In this document: one piece after another, positions 63,040-64,000 of the stretch
How the letters are laid out: the number at the start of each line of letters is the position of its first letter
Numbering within the stretch: the first letter of the stretch is position 1
The notes under the pieces: model-generated
Told to the model about the DNA's origin: nothing
The model's database searches: none
Seen by the model: only the letters and a program-made list of their open reading frames with translations
Assembly (NCBI RefSeq): GCF_003259505.1
Contig: NZ_QLLK01000004.1
Coordinates: 62,001-126,000 of the forward strand
Direction of reading: 5' to 3'
Length of the DNA stretch: 64,000 nucleotides
DNA from: Algoriphagus yeomjeoni
Lineage (GTDB): Bacteria; Bacteroidota; Bacteroidia; Cytophagales; Cyclobacteriaceae
Translations under genes and position numbers: made by a program

Positions 63040-63759
63040 TTACTTTAGGTCAAAAAGATTATCACTTCCTATCATTCGTTCTACTGTGAAGCCTTCTCCA
63101 TATTTCACTAGAATCTTGTGCCCAAATTCCCGAGCTCTAGCTTCTATGAATGGCAGAAATTCTGGATCTGAAATGAAACTGGCTGGTTCTTCGCTGGCTG
63201 GATCGTAAAACTGAGATTGGAATGCTAGAATACTATCAATTTTGGTTTGCCAATGCGGCGTAATATCCATCACAAAATCAGGCTCTATGTAATTGTTTTG
63301 AATGTAGTGATAAACAAATTTTGGTCTCCACGCCACTTGATCCACCCCGTTTAGCTGGGTTTTGATTTTACGAAGTCCGCTCATAAAGCATGCTGTACTA
63401 GCCAAATTAGAGCCTTTACCGTGATCAGGATGCCTATCAGAAACGGCATTAGCCAGTACAATCTCGGGTTGATATTTTCTGATCATCTCGATCAATTTCA
63501 ATTGATGAGGTTCATCATTTTGAAAATAAACATCCTGAAAACCTAAGTTTTCTCTTGCTGAAAGTTGTAAAATTTTACTTGAAGCTTCGGCTTCCTGAAG
63601 GCGAATTTCAGGAGTACCACGTGTTCCCATCTCTCCTTGAGTAAAATCAACAATTCCAACTTTATGTCCTTTAGCTACATGGGAAGCAATTGTACCAGAA
63701 CAACCTAACTCAGCATCATCGGGGTGTGCGGAAAAAACTAATATATCCAGCTTTGTCAT
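63040..63759 (-). CDS. bshB1: bacillithiol biosynthesis deacetylase BshB1
   Basis: A 239-residue LmbE-family zinc hydrolase: SAHPDDAELGCSGT (HPDD metal/catalytic motif), FTQGEMGTRGT, and SDRHPDHGKGS with the metal His. Length and motifs match BshB1, which removes acetyl from GlcNAc-malate in bacillithiol synthesis. Bacillithiol is the low-molecular-weight thiol of many Bacteroidota. It starts 12 bp after the LysM protein gene and probably shares its transcript. Confidence 0.93.
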   Translation of the reverse strand: MTKLDILVFSAHPDDAELGCSGTIASHVAKGHKVGIVDFTQGEMGTRGTPEIRLQEAEASSKILQLSARENLGFQDVYFQNDEPHQLKLIEMIRKYQPEIVLANAVSDRHPDHGKGSNLASTACFMSGLRKIKTQLNGVDQVAWRPKFVYHYIQNNYIEPDFVMDITPHWQTKIDSILAFQSQFYDPASEEPASFISDPEFLPFIEARAREFGHKILVKYGEGFTVERMIGSDNLFDLK

Positions 63760-63771
63760 TTTTTACTTTGG

Positions 63772-64000
63772 CTAGCGAACACGGAGGTTCTGTCCTATTC
63801 TTAATATTGTACGAGTTGAGATTCCATTTAACCTAGTTAGCGCACTTACTGATACACCATACTTTCTGGCTATAGAACCCAAATTTTCTCCCTTTTTTAC
63901 TTTGTGATACGCATTTGTTCTCGCTTGAACTATATTACCAAAAAGCTCAGGGGTTATTAAATAATTTTGACTTCGGATTTTATATTCCGGAAAATCGTAA
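63772..64000 (-). CDS. LysM domain protein, C-terminal part
   Basis: Only the last 75 codons lie in the window; the frame is open to the right edge. It ends with one complete LysM domain (YHKVKKGENLGSIARKYGVS through LRIGQNLRVR). The preceding stretch (YKIRSQNYLITPELFGNIVQ) fits a linker after another cell-wall-binding repeat. A common arrangement is a membrane-bound lytic transglycosylase (MltD-like) with C-terminal LysM repeats, but the catalytic part is outside the window. It runs 12 bp before bshB1. Confidence 0.85.
   Translation of the reverse strand, partial: YDFPEYKIRSQNYLITPELFGNIVQARTNAYHKVKKGENLGSIARKYGVSVSALTRLNGISTRTILRIGQNLRVR

Overview
The window reads as a chromosomal segment of a Bacteroidota bacterium. 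The order is probably Cytophagales and the closest match I can suggest is a Cyclobacteriaceae (Algoriphagus-like) strain; the genus is inference. Supporting traits are AT-rich DNA with weak ribosome binding sites, many SPI/SPII-exported proteins with short lipoboxes, a TonB receptor with an N-terminal carboxypeptidase-regulatory-like domain, a DUF349 protein, FISUMP and CHRD lipoproteins, a LytS/LytTR pair and the bacillithiol gene bshB1. I see no prophage, IS element, CRISPR array or rRNA operon.

Layout. 1-1.3 kb: molybdo-enzyme maturation (MobA-like start, XdhC) separated by a cluster of small palindromes. 1.4-10.3 kb: a small unknown protein, a secreted deacetylase plus CE15 esterase pair, an unknown beta-propeller/lipoprotein pair, a two-gene unit of a membrane protein and an SH3-like/YdjC deacetylase fusion, and an SDR. 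10.4-27.2 kb: exported metallopeptidases (M13, M20, M16, M28, a membrane-anchored HEXXH protein), a GlnRS with an added C-terminal segment, a GH3-family adenylating enzyme, a four-repeat CHRD lipoprotein and Hsp20 with a small partner. 27.4-34.2 kb: a prohibitin-like protein, a lyase-like beta-propeller, a TSUP permease, a single-domain response regulator next to a LOV-SpoIIE phosphatase, and a fasciclin lipoprotein.

34.4-53.4 kb is the main discovery: a non-ribosomal peptide gene cluster in two divergent transcription units. Leftward: a HupE/UreJ-like permease, an NRPS (C-A-T-degenerate T-TE) and an Sfp-type phosphopantetheinyl transferase. Rightward: ornithine cyclodeaminase-like protein, TonB receptor, acyl-CoA-dehydrogenase-like flavoenzyme, stand-alone A domain, EctD/PhyH-like dioxygenase, stand-alone carrier protein, and a second NRPS. 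The A domain of this second NRPS has an asparagine-like specificity code and is interrupted, between motifs A8 and A9, by a complete PP-loop ATPase domain with CxxC pairs, resembling N-acetyl sugar amidotransferases. A DASS transporter follows. My model is that a cyclic amino acid (proline) is made, loaded on the free carrier and oxidised towards a pyrrole, then joined to an asparagine whose amide is modified by the PP-loop domain. The product would be finished by the C-A-T-TE enzyme and may be a metal-binding molecule taken up through the TonB receptor and HupE pair.

53.8-64 kb: a small membrane peptide with a LytS/LytTR system, an AraC regulator with phased upstream repeats, small exported proteins, a tRNA-Thr with a GIY-YIG gene sitting between two copies of the tRNA 3' part and its terminator (a possible miniature tRNA-targeting element), then DUF349, YqgE/AlgH, PdxH, BshB1 and the end of a LysM protein.
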